Shown here: positions 55,270-64,000 of the stretch, piece by piece
Position numbering within the stretch: position 1 is the stretch's first letter
Layout of the letters: each line of letters begins with the position of its first letter
NCBI GenBank assembly: GCA_021186555.1
Contig: JAJKFL010000008.1
Span: 15,493,936-15,557,935 of the forward strand
Direction: 5' to 3'
DNA: 64,000 nt
From: Reticulitermes speratus
Lineage: Eukaryota > Arthropoda > Insecta > Blattodea > Rhinotermitidae
Made by a program: the position numbers and the translations under genes
Notes under the pieces: generated by a model
What the model was told of the DNA's origin: nothing
Databases searched by the model: none
The model's input: the letters and a program-made list of their open reading frames with translations, nothing else

Positions 55270-57165
55270 ATGTTTGTATGTTATAGTATCTAATGATAGT
55301 GCTGTTATTGTAATATTCATTATACTGTGGCCTCTCCCAGTGCAAGGAACTGGAATAATTTTAAATATGCCTAACTACGTCATCGCTATCTGATTTAAGT
55401 TTTTACTGCATAGTTACTTACTTATGTATCCCACAAATTTCATACAGACTCGTAGTTTAAATTGAATAATATCATTCTCCAGTAGTATGAGACTATATAG
55501 TAGAGAGAATAAGAGATGACCACAGAAAACATAACATTTCGAACAGCATGCCTGGAATTTATGGACAAATTAAGAGACAATAAAATCAAATAAGCGAGAC
55601 CGTATACATGAAAAGCATTTAGTTCAGAAAATTAACATTATTTACGGTGCACTAAGGACGATGTGTAACTTAAATTGTGCCGTTAGGCTCATTTTGTGGC
55701 CCCCAGGTGCAATTTCCTTCTACCTTCTTTTATAAGGTGACAAAAAAGGTTTAATAGTAGAGAAATACTAGCAATTTGGCGAGATGTCTGGGACAAAGCC
55801 CAACAAAACATATGAGATTTTAACTCCATTCTCTCTTATTATACTTTGCTAAGCAACTGCTTTTATAAAACAGACTGGTTACTAAAACCAGCCTGCTTTA
55901 TAAAATAGGAAACTAAACACATTCTCTTAGCTCTCTACACCTACTTTCGATTACCACAGTTCATAATTAAAAAAAGAAATGGACACAAACACTTACAATT
56001 ATAAATGCTGTTTGTTAAGAAATCAAGGTACAAGCAAATCCGAGCTAAAACCAGGAAGGCGAGAAGAGGGCGTGGAGACATATTCAAATTCGTAAGGAAA
56101 AATATTTCTATTATAAGAAATTTAACTCATAAAAGATAATGTTAATATTATCTCTGTGCTTATGTAACCACTGCTAACGGGGAAAGAGGCATCGTTAGGT
56201 ATTAACATAGGGCACTGGATTAAATTCATATTTATTAATTTAATTTCAAATCAAAGCACAATTATTCACCAACAGTAGATAGGATATGAAGTTTTTGAGA
56301 TCTACTGCAGTTTATACATTCCCGAAGAAAAGGAGAAATAAAGAATAGGAAAAATTTCGGATACCCTTAAATTTAAAATTAAAATTTGTCAGTATATAAA
56401 TCAATGGACTTCACATGCAGAATGAGGGACAACACTATACAAAAAGACAGACATCTGAATATGACTGTGCACGAAGTAGATGAAATGGGATAAAAAGAAT
56501 AAGAAGATGATTTTAATTGATTTCGGAGCAGGGCAAGTTAAAACTTAATCCGTGGTTTTGTGTAAAGCAACCATATCCAAGCACCTCTCCTTCAACATGA
56601 GTAGATGGCATTGAGATTTACACCCATACTTTCCCTAAAAATAACTTAGGTAAGAAACTTAAACCACACATACTTTAAAAACAAATTTTGTTATAACCTG
56701 ATTTGAAAGACAGAAACTATTTTAGGTGTTTAAAATTCTATAAATATATATTCACAAATTAGTTATACAGGATGTTTCTTTTATCATATTACTAAGCACT
56801 ATAGCTGTCAAGACATATCCAGGCGGATGCAAGTATTTTATTTGATCAGGCTGCGACGTTCAGGGACAAGATAGAAGCGACACCGAGTACTTAAGGTGCA
56901 CCAAATTTTCAAATAAGGGACAACCAAGCATCTCAGTTTATAAACTGTTTACTGTCACCAGATGATACAAGTGGTCAACTGACTTTTCTTTTGACTGTTG
57001 TGAAGGTACTAAACATTATGGCTTCACTTTTATCGTCACGTGAAAATCGTTTTATTTATGTTTTCTGTGTGCATTTTACGCTTTGAATGTCGCCCATTCT
57101 GTAGTTTCGGAGATCTATACGTGGCCATTTTACACCACTCAATTCTCTCTCGTCCATCCTACGGG
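55270..57165. other. no gene; one hairpin
   Basis: At 55861-55904 a 20-bp inverted repeat (TTTTATAAAACAGACTGGTT and AACCAGCCTGCTTTATAAAA) has two mismatches and a 4-base loop. No terminal duplication or relative was found. The remaining 1.9 kb is AT-rich and featureless. Confidence 0.4.
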
Positions 57166-57169
57166 GAAA

Positions 57170-57300
57170 ATCATGGATAAAATTCGATAGATAGCGAGGA
57201 TGTAGACGGAGATTGATCTGGCTCAGGACAGTGACCAGTGGCGGACTCTGCGGGCCTTCGAGTCCCATAGGACGCGAGAAACGTCTTATGTGTTCGTGTA
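57170..57300 (+). mobile_element. TTAG-tailed LINE C-terminal remnant
   Basis: 'gattgatctggctcaggaca', 'gaccagtggcggactctgcg' and 'gagtcccataggacgcgaga' parallel the coding end (DWIxLAQDxDxWRAL) and 3' UTR start of the 31-kb copy. Broken frames. Confidence 0.5.
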
Positions 57301-57590
57301 GATACTTAAGCCTATGTTTAAATAGACGCCATTAATCTTGTAGCTTCTTAACATATGCAGTTTTAAATTTTGTTGTTTTTTTTTACAAAAGATACGGAAT
57401 ATTAAACCCATACGGACGAAAGGTTTTCTGTTTTGTTTAAAGACCCAGTTCGTAACGCGCAGTAAACGCTCTGAATCTCGGTTTTAGAATACGTCACTTT
57501 ATGTTGAACAGGGCAGAGGTCGCTGTTTGTCCTGAGATGCATATAGAACACATAAATACATTCTGTGGGCCGAACGTACTAATAAATTTA

Positions 57591-58108
57591 GGCGCTTTCG
57601 CAAAATTGCGAAAAGCGACTATTTAGCTTCGTCATATCAGTCTGTCGGCCAGTCTTTGTGTTCGCATGAAAACCTCGGCTCCTACTGAACGGGTTTTCAT
57701 GAAATGTGGTATTTGAGGATTTTTTCAAAATCTGTCGAGAAAATTAAGTTTGATTAAAATATGACAAGAATAATAGCGACTTTACGTGAAGACCTATGTA
57801 CATTTATACTACATCACTGAATTCTTCTTAGAATATAAATGTTTTAGACAAACGTTTAGAGAAAATCAAAACATATTTTATGTTCAATGAACTTTTCCGA
57901 AAATCCTGCCATTTTTTAAATAACGTTGAAAACTATGGTAAAACCATACAGGCCACATACAATATAATGCTGCGCCGAAAACATGCGATTTTCGTGTCGG
58001 ATAACTGAGGCAAGAATACAGACACACACTCATAATATTTGATACACATTGCTTTTCAAGGCAACAGTGGTTACGCGGACGAGCCTCAATGTTACCTTGT
58101 ACGTACAT
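57591..58108 (+). repeat. GTCT-tract-associated repeat, full copy
   Basis: Begins GGCGCTTTCGCAAAATTGCG, then CCTACTGAACGGGTTTTCAT, CAAAATCTGTCGAGAAAATT, AGAAAATCAAAACATATTTT, and runs to 'ttaccttgtacgtacat'. It is the inverted partner of 3674-4192. The (GTCT)n tract is reduced here to CAGTCTGTCGGCCAGTC. The shared palindromic start and ACGTACAT end suggest real element boundaries. Confidence 0.7.
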
Positions 58109-58109
58109 T

Positions 58110-58900
58110 GCCTGCTTTGTTGAATGTTAAGATTTGTGGTACCTAAAGTAACCTCCGGGCTTTAAAAGGTTAATATAACCTAATAAACAACTAAATTTAG
58201 GAGTTCCCCCTCTCATTAGAAATATGTTCCATTCATATTAGAGAAACAGTGTATATGCCAATTTCTATACGGTAAACTGGTGGTTCTCTTGTACACTACA
58301 GACAGAACTGCATCCAGCCTACACGCTGGCTGCGATAACGAATTATTGTGATGAGCCATTCATATTTATAACTATCAGTGAAAAAAATTAAAACGTTTCT
58401 GTTTAAACGTGAATGCTAATGTTAAAGGTGAAAACGTTTAGTAAACCAATCGTTATGAAATCCGAGCTCAATTAACAGTCCGCAGCCTGTCAAATCACTT
58501 ATAAATCGAAAATAACACAAGCCTAAATAATTGATTTAAAACTCACCTGTCAAAAATGGATATTTCACTTCAGTGTTGGTAACAACAGTAGTCTGAAAGT
58601 AGAGTAGATAAGCATAATTTCCCTTGTGTTGACACTATCAATTAATTAACAGAATTCGATTACAAAAGATAATTGTTGGTTTGGTAATGGGAATCAAAGA
58701 TTGATTGGATCTCCCATTCCATTATCGCCCATAACTCTAATTATTAAACTAATTCTATTACCATAATCCAGTTACTGTTTCAATAGGCATAGGCAATAGG
58801 AATACACACAGAAATGAAGAACTGCAACCAAACGGAAGTAAGCGGCAATAGAATGGACACACTACATTACACCAAACACAGAGCTTCTACTAATAAGTAC
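58110..58900. other. no recognised feature
   Basis: AT-rich, with no frame or repeat that I recognise. Confidence 0.3.
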
Positions 58901-58909
58901 AGGTGATGG

Positions 58910-58965
58910 GCCATCATCTTATTGATATGGTCATACAGACGTTTCGGTCAACCCTCACTTACTGT
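58910..58965 (-). repeat. decayed hammerhead-family fragment
   Basis: Minus strand TTGACCGAAACGTCTGTATG keeps GAAACGTCTGTA only. Confidence 0.35.
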
Positions 58966-59254
58966 GCCGTGCGCTAATTGAGTTTGCAGCATTTGACCGC
59001 TGCTAACGCTCCATGAGGGCGAGGTCCGCCCCTAGAACACTACGCAGGCTTACCTGAAAAAAAGACAGAAATTGAGCTTCAATATTTGTGGATGAATACA
59101 GATAATAACAATAATAATTACAGTTATTTGCAATAAATTCGTTGATTGAAATGTTTGCTAACAGCTGAGGAATGTAACAAGCAAGCAAACAAAGACGTAA
59201 CTAAATAAAACCAAAGGAAACATACCAAATAATAATGGTAAATAGGATTCTTCT

Positions 59255-59530
59255 AAGGCAGGTGTCTAAACGAGGGTTCCGCAGATTATCGTTAGGGCTT
59301 CCGCGACAAAGTGAAGAATAAATACAAAAACATTTTAAAGTGCCGTGAAATATTCCAAATATCCACGAAATATAACGGGAATTTTTGAAAAGCAACTGAC
59401 ACTTCTAGAGTAATCTCCGTGTGTTAAGAGCTGCTCTCTTTTTCTGGCCTGTATACGTTCACATAAGTAGGGGGTTCCTTGGGATATAAAAAAATGTTTT
59501 AGGGGCACGTAAGTCCAAGAATCTGAAAGC
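59255..59530. mobile_element. hAT-like remnant
   Basis: GGTGTCTAAACGAGGGTTCC, 'gggcttccgcgacaaagtga', 'gccgtgaaatattccaaata', 'aacgggaatttttgaaaagc' and 'gggggttccttgggatata' run parallel to 60048-60451. The terminal CAGTG bases are lost. It is an older copy of the same family. Confidence 0.5.
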
Positions 59531-60047
59531 TTAATTTAGGGATGGAATGGGGAGCGTTGTCTCTTTGTATGAAGGCTTCGTGTTAAAATAGGATGAAATT
59601 GGAACAAAGTACCGAAAGCTTTCCCATATCCTTTTACAATGAGCTCTTATACCATCTCGTTGTTTGGTAGAAAATCTGCGATAAAAGGAAACCTTTCTCG
59701 TAGCCTACTTTGTTCACAAGACATCACATTCTCCTTGCTTTCATGTTTACTTCATCGCTTTCATAATCCCAAGCGATGGCCATAGCAAAGGAAATGGAAA
59801 TCTTACCCAGAACTGACCCACAGCCGTGCCATGGGTTGGAAACAGCACAAAAGATGGGCTTTCTGATATGAAATCTACAACCTTCTACACAGCACGTTTC
59901 GTAAACTGCTTAATAATTCATATAAACCTCAGTGGGAAAATTCGGCATTTATTAGAACAAACTACTAAGATATTAGTCAAAAGCGACCACAACAATGTCC
60001 TACAACGTCCCTCACAATCGCTCTCTCATTTGACGTTACGCATTAAA

Positions 60048-60451
60048 AGTCGTGTTTCTAACAACTACGGCTCCTCAGAACACCGTTAGGTGTTCCACGA
60101 TAAATCGTGAAATAGTAAATAAAAATTTTGAAATGCAGTGAAAAATTCGAAATAGCCAGCGAAATATTGTGGGAATTTTTGTCAGGAAGTTGGTAGTAAT
60201 TGAGTAAACTCCGTTCGCTATTAACTGCCCCTTTCTTTTTTTCGGTCAATTAGTATTTAAAGTTGTATATAGTTGTATTGTGCGCGTGTGTTTGTTTCGT
60301 GTTGTTAAAATGCCGCCCCATCGGTGGCGACATAAATGCTCCCCTTTTCCAACATTCTCTGGCCTGTAAACTATTTCATATGTTGGAGTTCCTCGAGATA
60401 CGAAAAATTGCGTTAGGTGCTCCTCCATGGCAGAAAGGTTGGGAAACACTG
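60048..60451. mobile_element. hAT-like non-autonomous element
   Basis: Left end GTGTTTCTAACAACTACGGC and right end GGTTGGGAAACACTG are imperfect inverted repeats of the CAGTGTTTCCCAACC type common in hAT elements. The interior shares several blocks in order with 59255-59530, and about 110 bp near 60245-60345 is extra here. No clear 8-bp duplication was found. Confidence 0.5.
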
Positions 60452-60684
60452 GTATAAGAAGTTGACAAATTATGGTAAGGAACAGACCAAATGTATTAAC
60501 GACAGTAACCAAAAGAAGGAGTTCCAAGCACGATTAAAAGCCGAACTTCCAATTACACATATTTTTATTTTGACATATGTACTAGAGCACTTGAAATGCG
60601 AGGACACTATATAGGTCATGGCTACGTAAGATAGTGACCACAGAATTAGACCACTTCGAAGATCTAGGCGTAGATGGGAGAATT

Positions 60685-61341
60685 CATTCATTCATTTATT
60701 CATTCATTATGTAGTCTGTCTTACGACAGGTCCGTAGCACTTGCAAAGCGAGTTCTCCACAGGGTGGGATCTAGTACTTCCTCTTTCAATTTCCAGTATC
60801 TTCTCTTTACCTTAAGGTCATCCAGTAGCTGCTTACGTCTTCTTCCTCGCCTTCCCGGCATTTCTATCCTTTCTTCTAACTTTCCTTCAATCACGTGTTT
60901 TAGAAGGCAGTTTCTACGCAAGGTGTGACCAAATCAGTTAGCCTTTCTTCTTTTTATTTTATGTAGGATATTCTCTCCTCCTTGACTCTGTGTAATTCTT
61001 CATTTCTCACACGATCGGTCCAACTGATTCTCTCCATTTTCTCCAACACCACATTTCAAAACTTTCCAGGTATTTCTGATCTACTTTCCGAAGTGTCTAC
61101 GTTTTAGCACCATACAAAGCTATGCTCCAAATGTAGCACTTTACTAGTTTCTTCCTTAAATTTAATTCCAGTTTGCTAGTGAAAAGAGTTTTCTTCTTGT
61201 TGAATATTTCTTTTGCCATGGCCATACTGAATTTAATTTCACGTGTACACTTTGCATCATTCGTTAACTTGCTATCCAAATAATTGAAATATTCCACATT
61301 CTCCAATTGTTTTTGATATATCATAATATATACTAAAAATT
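60685..61341 (-). mobile_element. 5'-truncated RTE-like LINE fragment
   Basis: Corresponds to the last ~207 residues of the protein at 12554-15568 (from about residue 798: KQLENVEYFNYL, GAKT for GAET, RRNCLLKHVIEGKLEER) but with frameshifts and stops, so it is a pseudogene. The 3' tail is CATTCATTCATTTATTCATT on plus, i.e. (ATGA)n. An 11-bp duplication with one mismatch, ATGGRAGAATT (60674-60684 and 61342-61352), flanks it. The full-length copy stays similar well past the truncation point, showing target-primed truncation. Confidence 0.8.
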
Positions 61342-61517
61342 ATGGAAGAATTATATTAAATAAATCTTCAAGAAAGAGTATGAAAAGGCGTGGGCTGTAT
61401 GGGACTTGCTCAGTTAGAGAAAACTGTCGGGATCTTATGAATATAGTACTGAAGTTTCGGGCTCCAAAAAGTTTGGAGAAATTCATTCATCCCCTTTGTG
61501 TTCTCAGATAATCGAAA

Positions 61518-61936
61518 TACAGAATAAATCCAGTCAAAACACAATAATATATTCATTTCGGTTATCTGGTAACTTCGAAACGGTGATCTTGAAAAAGAAA
61601 AATGTCATGGGCCTTGCAGACATTACTGTTATCTTTCGCTTTATCAAGACCACCTTCAAAGGAGACAAGCAGAAGAACAAAATTTCGTCGGCTGGACTCT
61701 ACGGGATTATTTCATCGTATCCCACCACATTTGCAGAGGCAATGGAGCTGCCTGCGTTATGTTGAGCAATGGGAGAGGTTTGAGTGAGATTGCCGTAATA
61801 AAGAGACGAATCCCATTCTACAGAACACAGTATTGTAAAATTAATTTAAGTTAACAATTTCTTCTCAGTGCCAGGAATAAAGAACTTCATATCCAGTGAA
61901 CTAAATATATTGTGTTTTGACTGGATTTATTCTGTA
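61518..61936. mobile_element. MITE with TA target, about 30-bp TIRs
   Basis: 419 bp including flanking TA. Terminal repeats start TACAGAATAAATCCAGTCAA at the left and end TTGACTGGATTTATTCTGTA at the right, identical over about 30 bp. TA at each tip suggests a Tc1/mariner-type insertion. An 89-codon frame inside (61496-61765) has no recognised motif and starts outside the element. It lies within the 3' part of a TTAG-tailed LINE copy. Confidence 0.75.
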
Positions 61937-62241
61937 TCTTTCATTAGCTAAAGAAAGCTTAGCTTCTCAAGTAAGGCTCTAATCCACGGAGTTATTTAGT
62001 CATATACATTTGTATTATTACTCTTCCCTTACTTTACTTTTGCGAAGGACTTACATTTTCCGTGTGTGTTAAATTAGGATGACGTAATGACAAAGTTTCA
62101 AGTCCTACATAACTCACAAGTAAATTATTCTGTAATCACCGTGCATCTTTTCACAGTCACTATTTACATACACCAACTGGATGCAACTCTATTTAAAAAA
62201 CTGTACGAGTATAGTTTTTTAAAACATATTTAAAAACTTTA

Positions 62242-62292
62242 TAAAACCCGACATATGTTTCGGCTCTTATAGAGCCATCTTCAGGGGTTTAT
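62242..62292 (-). ncRNA. complete hammerhead ribozyme, left arm
   Basis: Minus strand: stem I AAACCC pairs with GGGTTT beyond the cleavage site; core CTGAAGA; stem II GGCTC/GAGCC with a short TATAA loop; GAA; stem III ACAT with ATGT; cleavage triplet GTC, predicted between 62250 and 62249. All invariant positions and all three helices are present. Stem III has no loop (ACATATGT is self-complementary), which in known Penelope-type hammerheads favours dimeric cleavage. This is the best-supported ribozyme in the window. Confidence 0.8.
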
Positions 62293-62483
62293 TATCGTTA
62301 AAACTGCATATATTAAAACGTCTTTCTCATTGGTTCACTTTTAGGCAAGGTTTTTTCTTTTCTTTTTTTCACTTTTTCACTGCTTGGTATGCATACCAAC
62401 AGTGAAAAAGTGAAAAAAAAACCTTGCCTAAAAGTGAACCAATGAAAAAGACGTTTTAATATATGCAGTTTTAACGACAATAA

Positions 62484-62517
62484 ACCCTGAAGATGGCTCT
62501 ATAAGAGCCGAAACATA
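62484..62517 (+). ncRNA. hammerhead ribozyme, right arm, interrupted
   Basis: CTGAAGA, GGCTC/GAGCC stem II and GAAACATA match the left-arm ribozyme. The mariner is inserted at the TA in the middle of stem III (ACATA, element, TATGTCGGG at 63463-63472). Stem I is also shorter by one C. The ribozyme is therefore broken. Confidence 0.75.
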
Positions 62518-63462
62518 CGAGGTCTGTTCAAATAATGCCCGAACTTTTAAAATAGCGCGCCAATGCAAAAACGCATCGCTTCCGGCAAGTGGCGCAGTCT
62601 AGCTGTGATCTTCGGGAGTTATCTGCGCAAGCCGCGTCATTCTATCTTGCTTAGTCACTGTGCTGGAGCGGTTTGTTTGACTACGTGCAAAGTGTCGTCT
62701 GCGAATTTTAAAATGCCCGAATTTCACAAACAGCGCGTAAACATTAAATTTTGTGTTTAAGCTTGGAAAACGTTTACCGAGACTCATGAAATGTTAAAAC
62801 AAGTTTACGGGAATCAGTGTGTGGGCCGTACGCAGTGCTATGAATGGTTCAAACGTTTCAAGGACGGTCGGAAGTCAACTGACGATGACCCACGTCCGGG
62901 GCGATTCTCAACGTCAAATGATGCCGTTCATGTTGCCCAAGTTCGTGCCGTTGTTCGTTCTAATCGTCGTTTGACGTTCGGGAAATAGCTGAGGAATTCA
63001 ACATATCCGTAGGGTCATGCCACGCCATTCTAACTGAAAAGTTAGAAATGCATCGGGTAGCAGCAAAGTTTGTTCCACGCCTCTTGACTGAGGATCAATG
63101 CACCAGTTCATGCGTCGCTGCTGATTCGTGACTTCCTGGCCAAACATGAGACAACGGTGCTTCCTCAGCCTCCCTACTCTCCTGACCTTGCCCCACAGAC
63201 TTTTTCCTCTTCCAAAAACTTAAAACCACGTTGAAGGGACAAAGATTTCAATCGGTCGAGGAGATAAAGGAAAATTCGCAGACGACACTTTGAACGTAGT
63301 CAAACAAACCGCTCCAGCACAGTGACTAAGCAAGATAGAATGACGCGGCTTGCGGCAGATAACTCCCGAAGATCACAGCTAGACTGCGCCACTTGCCGGA
63401 AGCGATGCGTTTTTGCATTGGCGCGCTATTTTAAAAGTTCGGCATTATTTGAACAGACCTCT
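62518..63462 (+). mobile_element. mariner-family element with long TIRs, defective
   Basis: 945 bp flanked by TA. The terminal inverted repeats (CGAGGTCTGTTCAAATAATG and complement) extend to about 190 bp (62518-62708 and 63272-63462), far longer than the ~30 bp usual in mariners. It sits inside the palindromic hammerhead element. Without a working transposase it could only move with help from an intact relative. Confidence 0.85.
62713..63255 (+). pseudogene. mariner transposase, truncated and frameshifted
   Basis: The start MPEFHKQRVNIKF is followed by an in-frame stop (62758-62760). Then come QCYEWFKRFKDGRKS and DDPRPGR, typical of the mariner N-terminal helix-turn-helix and linker, a frameshift near 62980 (LTF, then IAEEFNIS in another frame), and HAILTEKLEMHRVAAKFVPR. 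After the LLTEDQ-like segment an internal deletion removes the region that should carry the first two catalytic Asp. The third-Asp region (PPYSPDLAP) remains but is frameshifted before DFFLF. Non-functional. Confidence 0.8.
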
Positions 63463-63732
63463 TATGTCGGGTTTTATAAAGTTTTTAAATATGTTTTAAA
63501 AAACTATACAGTTTTTTTAAATAGAGTTGCATCCAGTTGGTGTATGTAAATAGTCACAAGTAAACTTATCATCTGCCTCCTCTCAAATCAGATCCTGCGA
63601 TCAGAGATATTGCTCTGAGTTAGAGAAATTTCTAGTCTCACTAATCAATAAAAAATTTATGCGAACTCCGAAATTTCACTGAAGTATTTCTTAAAAACCA
63701 AGTTCTAAAAGCATCATATATCATCATATTTT

Positions 63733-63995
63733 GCCGATCCTGGCGGCCGCGCGTTCTAAGGCATGGATCTGCGGCCGCTCGCTTGCTGGGATTGCGGGTT
63801 CGAATCCCGCCGAGGGTATGGATGTTTTTCTCTTGTGAGTGTTGTGTTGTCAGGTAGAGGTCTCTGCGTCGGGCTGATAACTCGCTCAGAGGAGTCCTAC
63901 CGAGTGTGGTGTGTCTGAGTGTGGTCGTGAAGCCTTGACAGTGAGGAGGTTCTGGACCAGTAGGAGCTGTCGCGCCACAATATGTGTATATATAG
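63733..63995 (+). mobile_element. tRNA-derived SINE, family B
   Basis: GCCGATCCTGGCGGCCGCGC head with B box GCGGGTTCGAATCCCGCCG near 63797. The body has TTTCTCTTGTGAGTGTTGTG and CAGAGGAGTCCTACCGAGTG, then GGAGCTGTCGCGCCACAA at the 3' end. It runs to within a few bases of the window end, so the tail and target duplication may be cut off. Confidence 0.75.
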
Positions 63996-64000
63996 ATGAC

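Larger units (their letters stand above)
60648..62000 (+). mobile_element. TTAG-tailed LINE 3' end, interrupted twice
   Basis: The outer pieces match the 31-kb copy: 'tctaggcgtagatggg' (60662-60678), then 'atattaaataaatcttcaag' (61351 on), 'gaagtttcgggctccaaaaa', and 'cttagcttctcaagtaagg' with 'ccacggagttatttagt' (61958-62002). Between them sit the RTE-like fragment (60685-61341) and the MITE (61518-61936). Removing the two insertions gives one colinear LINE tail, so it is older than both. Confidence 0.65.
62161..63552. mobile_element. palindromic hammerhead element, split by a mariner
   Basis: Direct repeats GTCAC (62156-62160 and 63553-63557) flank an element starting TATTTACATACACC and ending GGTGTATGTAAATA. 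With the mariner (62518-63462) removed it is a foldback of roughly 445 bp, with arms of about 220 bp meeting at TTGGTATGCATACCAA (62384-62399). Each arm carries a hammerhead. The arms differ by a few bases and small gaps. The outer ends plus a 5-bp duplication argue that the whole palindrome inserted as a unit. Confidence 0.75.

Noticed and set aside
8160..63810. Good tRNA A and B boxes as real tRNA genes
   Set aside because: Each is continued by a SINE body, and the acceptor arms do not pair; they are SINE heads or their fragments.

Overview
The window looks like repeat-rich, AT-rich nuclear DNA of an arthropod, most likely an insect with a large genome. The evidence is the mix of tRNA-derived SINEs, an RTE-type LINE, a mariner, hAT-like and pogo-like non-autonomous transposons, and many hammerhead-ribozyme fragments of the kind known from Penelope-like elements. 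Placing it near cockroaches, termites or stick insects is a guess from repeat style, not a shown fact. I found no host gene, exon, rRNA or free-standing tRNA gene. The one long intact reading frame is a retrotransposon protein.

Layout. 0.8-5.5 kb: repeats tied to (GTCT)n tracts, two SINEs, and a degenerate array of about 142-bp units. 6.7-7.9 kb: two palindromes carrying hammerhead motifs on both strands. 8-12.5 kb: SINEs, a LINE tail with a (TTAG)n end, and simple repeats. 12.55-15.96 kb: a complete RTE-like LINE on the minus strand, flanked by a 10-bp target-site duplication and SINEs. 17.7-19.6 kb: a cluster of decayed hammerhead-family repeats and a SINE. 22-23.3 kb: two SINEs of a second TTTACC-tailed family. 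25.3-25.6 kb: a degenerate array of roughly 50-bp units. 28.5-38.3 kb: SINEs, LINE tails, long CA/CATA repeats, a hAT-like and a pogo-like element. 39.3-40.3 kb: a decayed LINE ORF1. 40.9-44.6 kb: hammerheads, an inverted-repeat element and SINEs. 46.6-47.0 kb: a long ACT/GCT repeat. 48.06-48.65 kb: a hAT element with 8-bp TSD. 51-58 kb: SINE remnants, a hammerhead, (AT)n and another (GTCT)n-type repeat. 60.6-63.55 kb: nested insertions (LINE fragment and MITE inside a LINE tail; mariner inside a palindromic hammerhead element).

The main signal is a set of hammerhead motifs (core CUGANGA, stem II, GAAA, very short stem III) spread over the window and repeatedly arranged head to head as inverted repeats. 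One copy (62242-62292, minus) can form all three helices. In another (43202-43695) the inverted repeat ends exactly at the predicted cleavage site. Hammerheads in Penelope-like elements are established knowledge; the palindromic two-ribozyme layout is what most deserves checking. No Penelope reverse transcriptase is visible here, so any enzyme mobilising these pieces must be encoded elsewhere.
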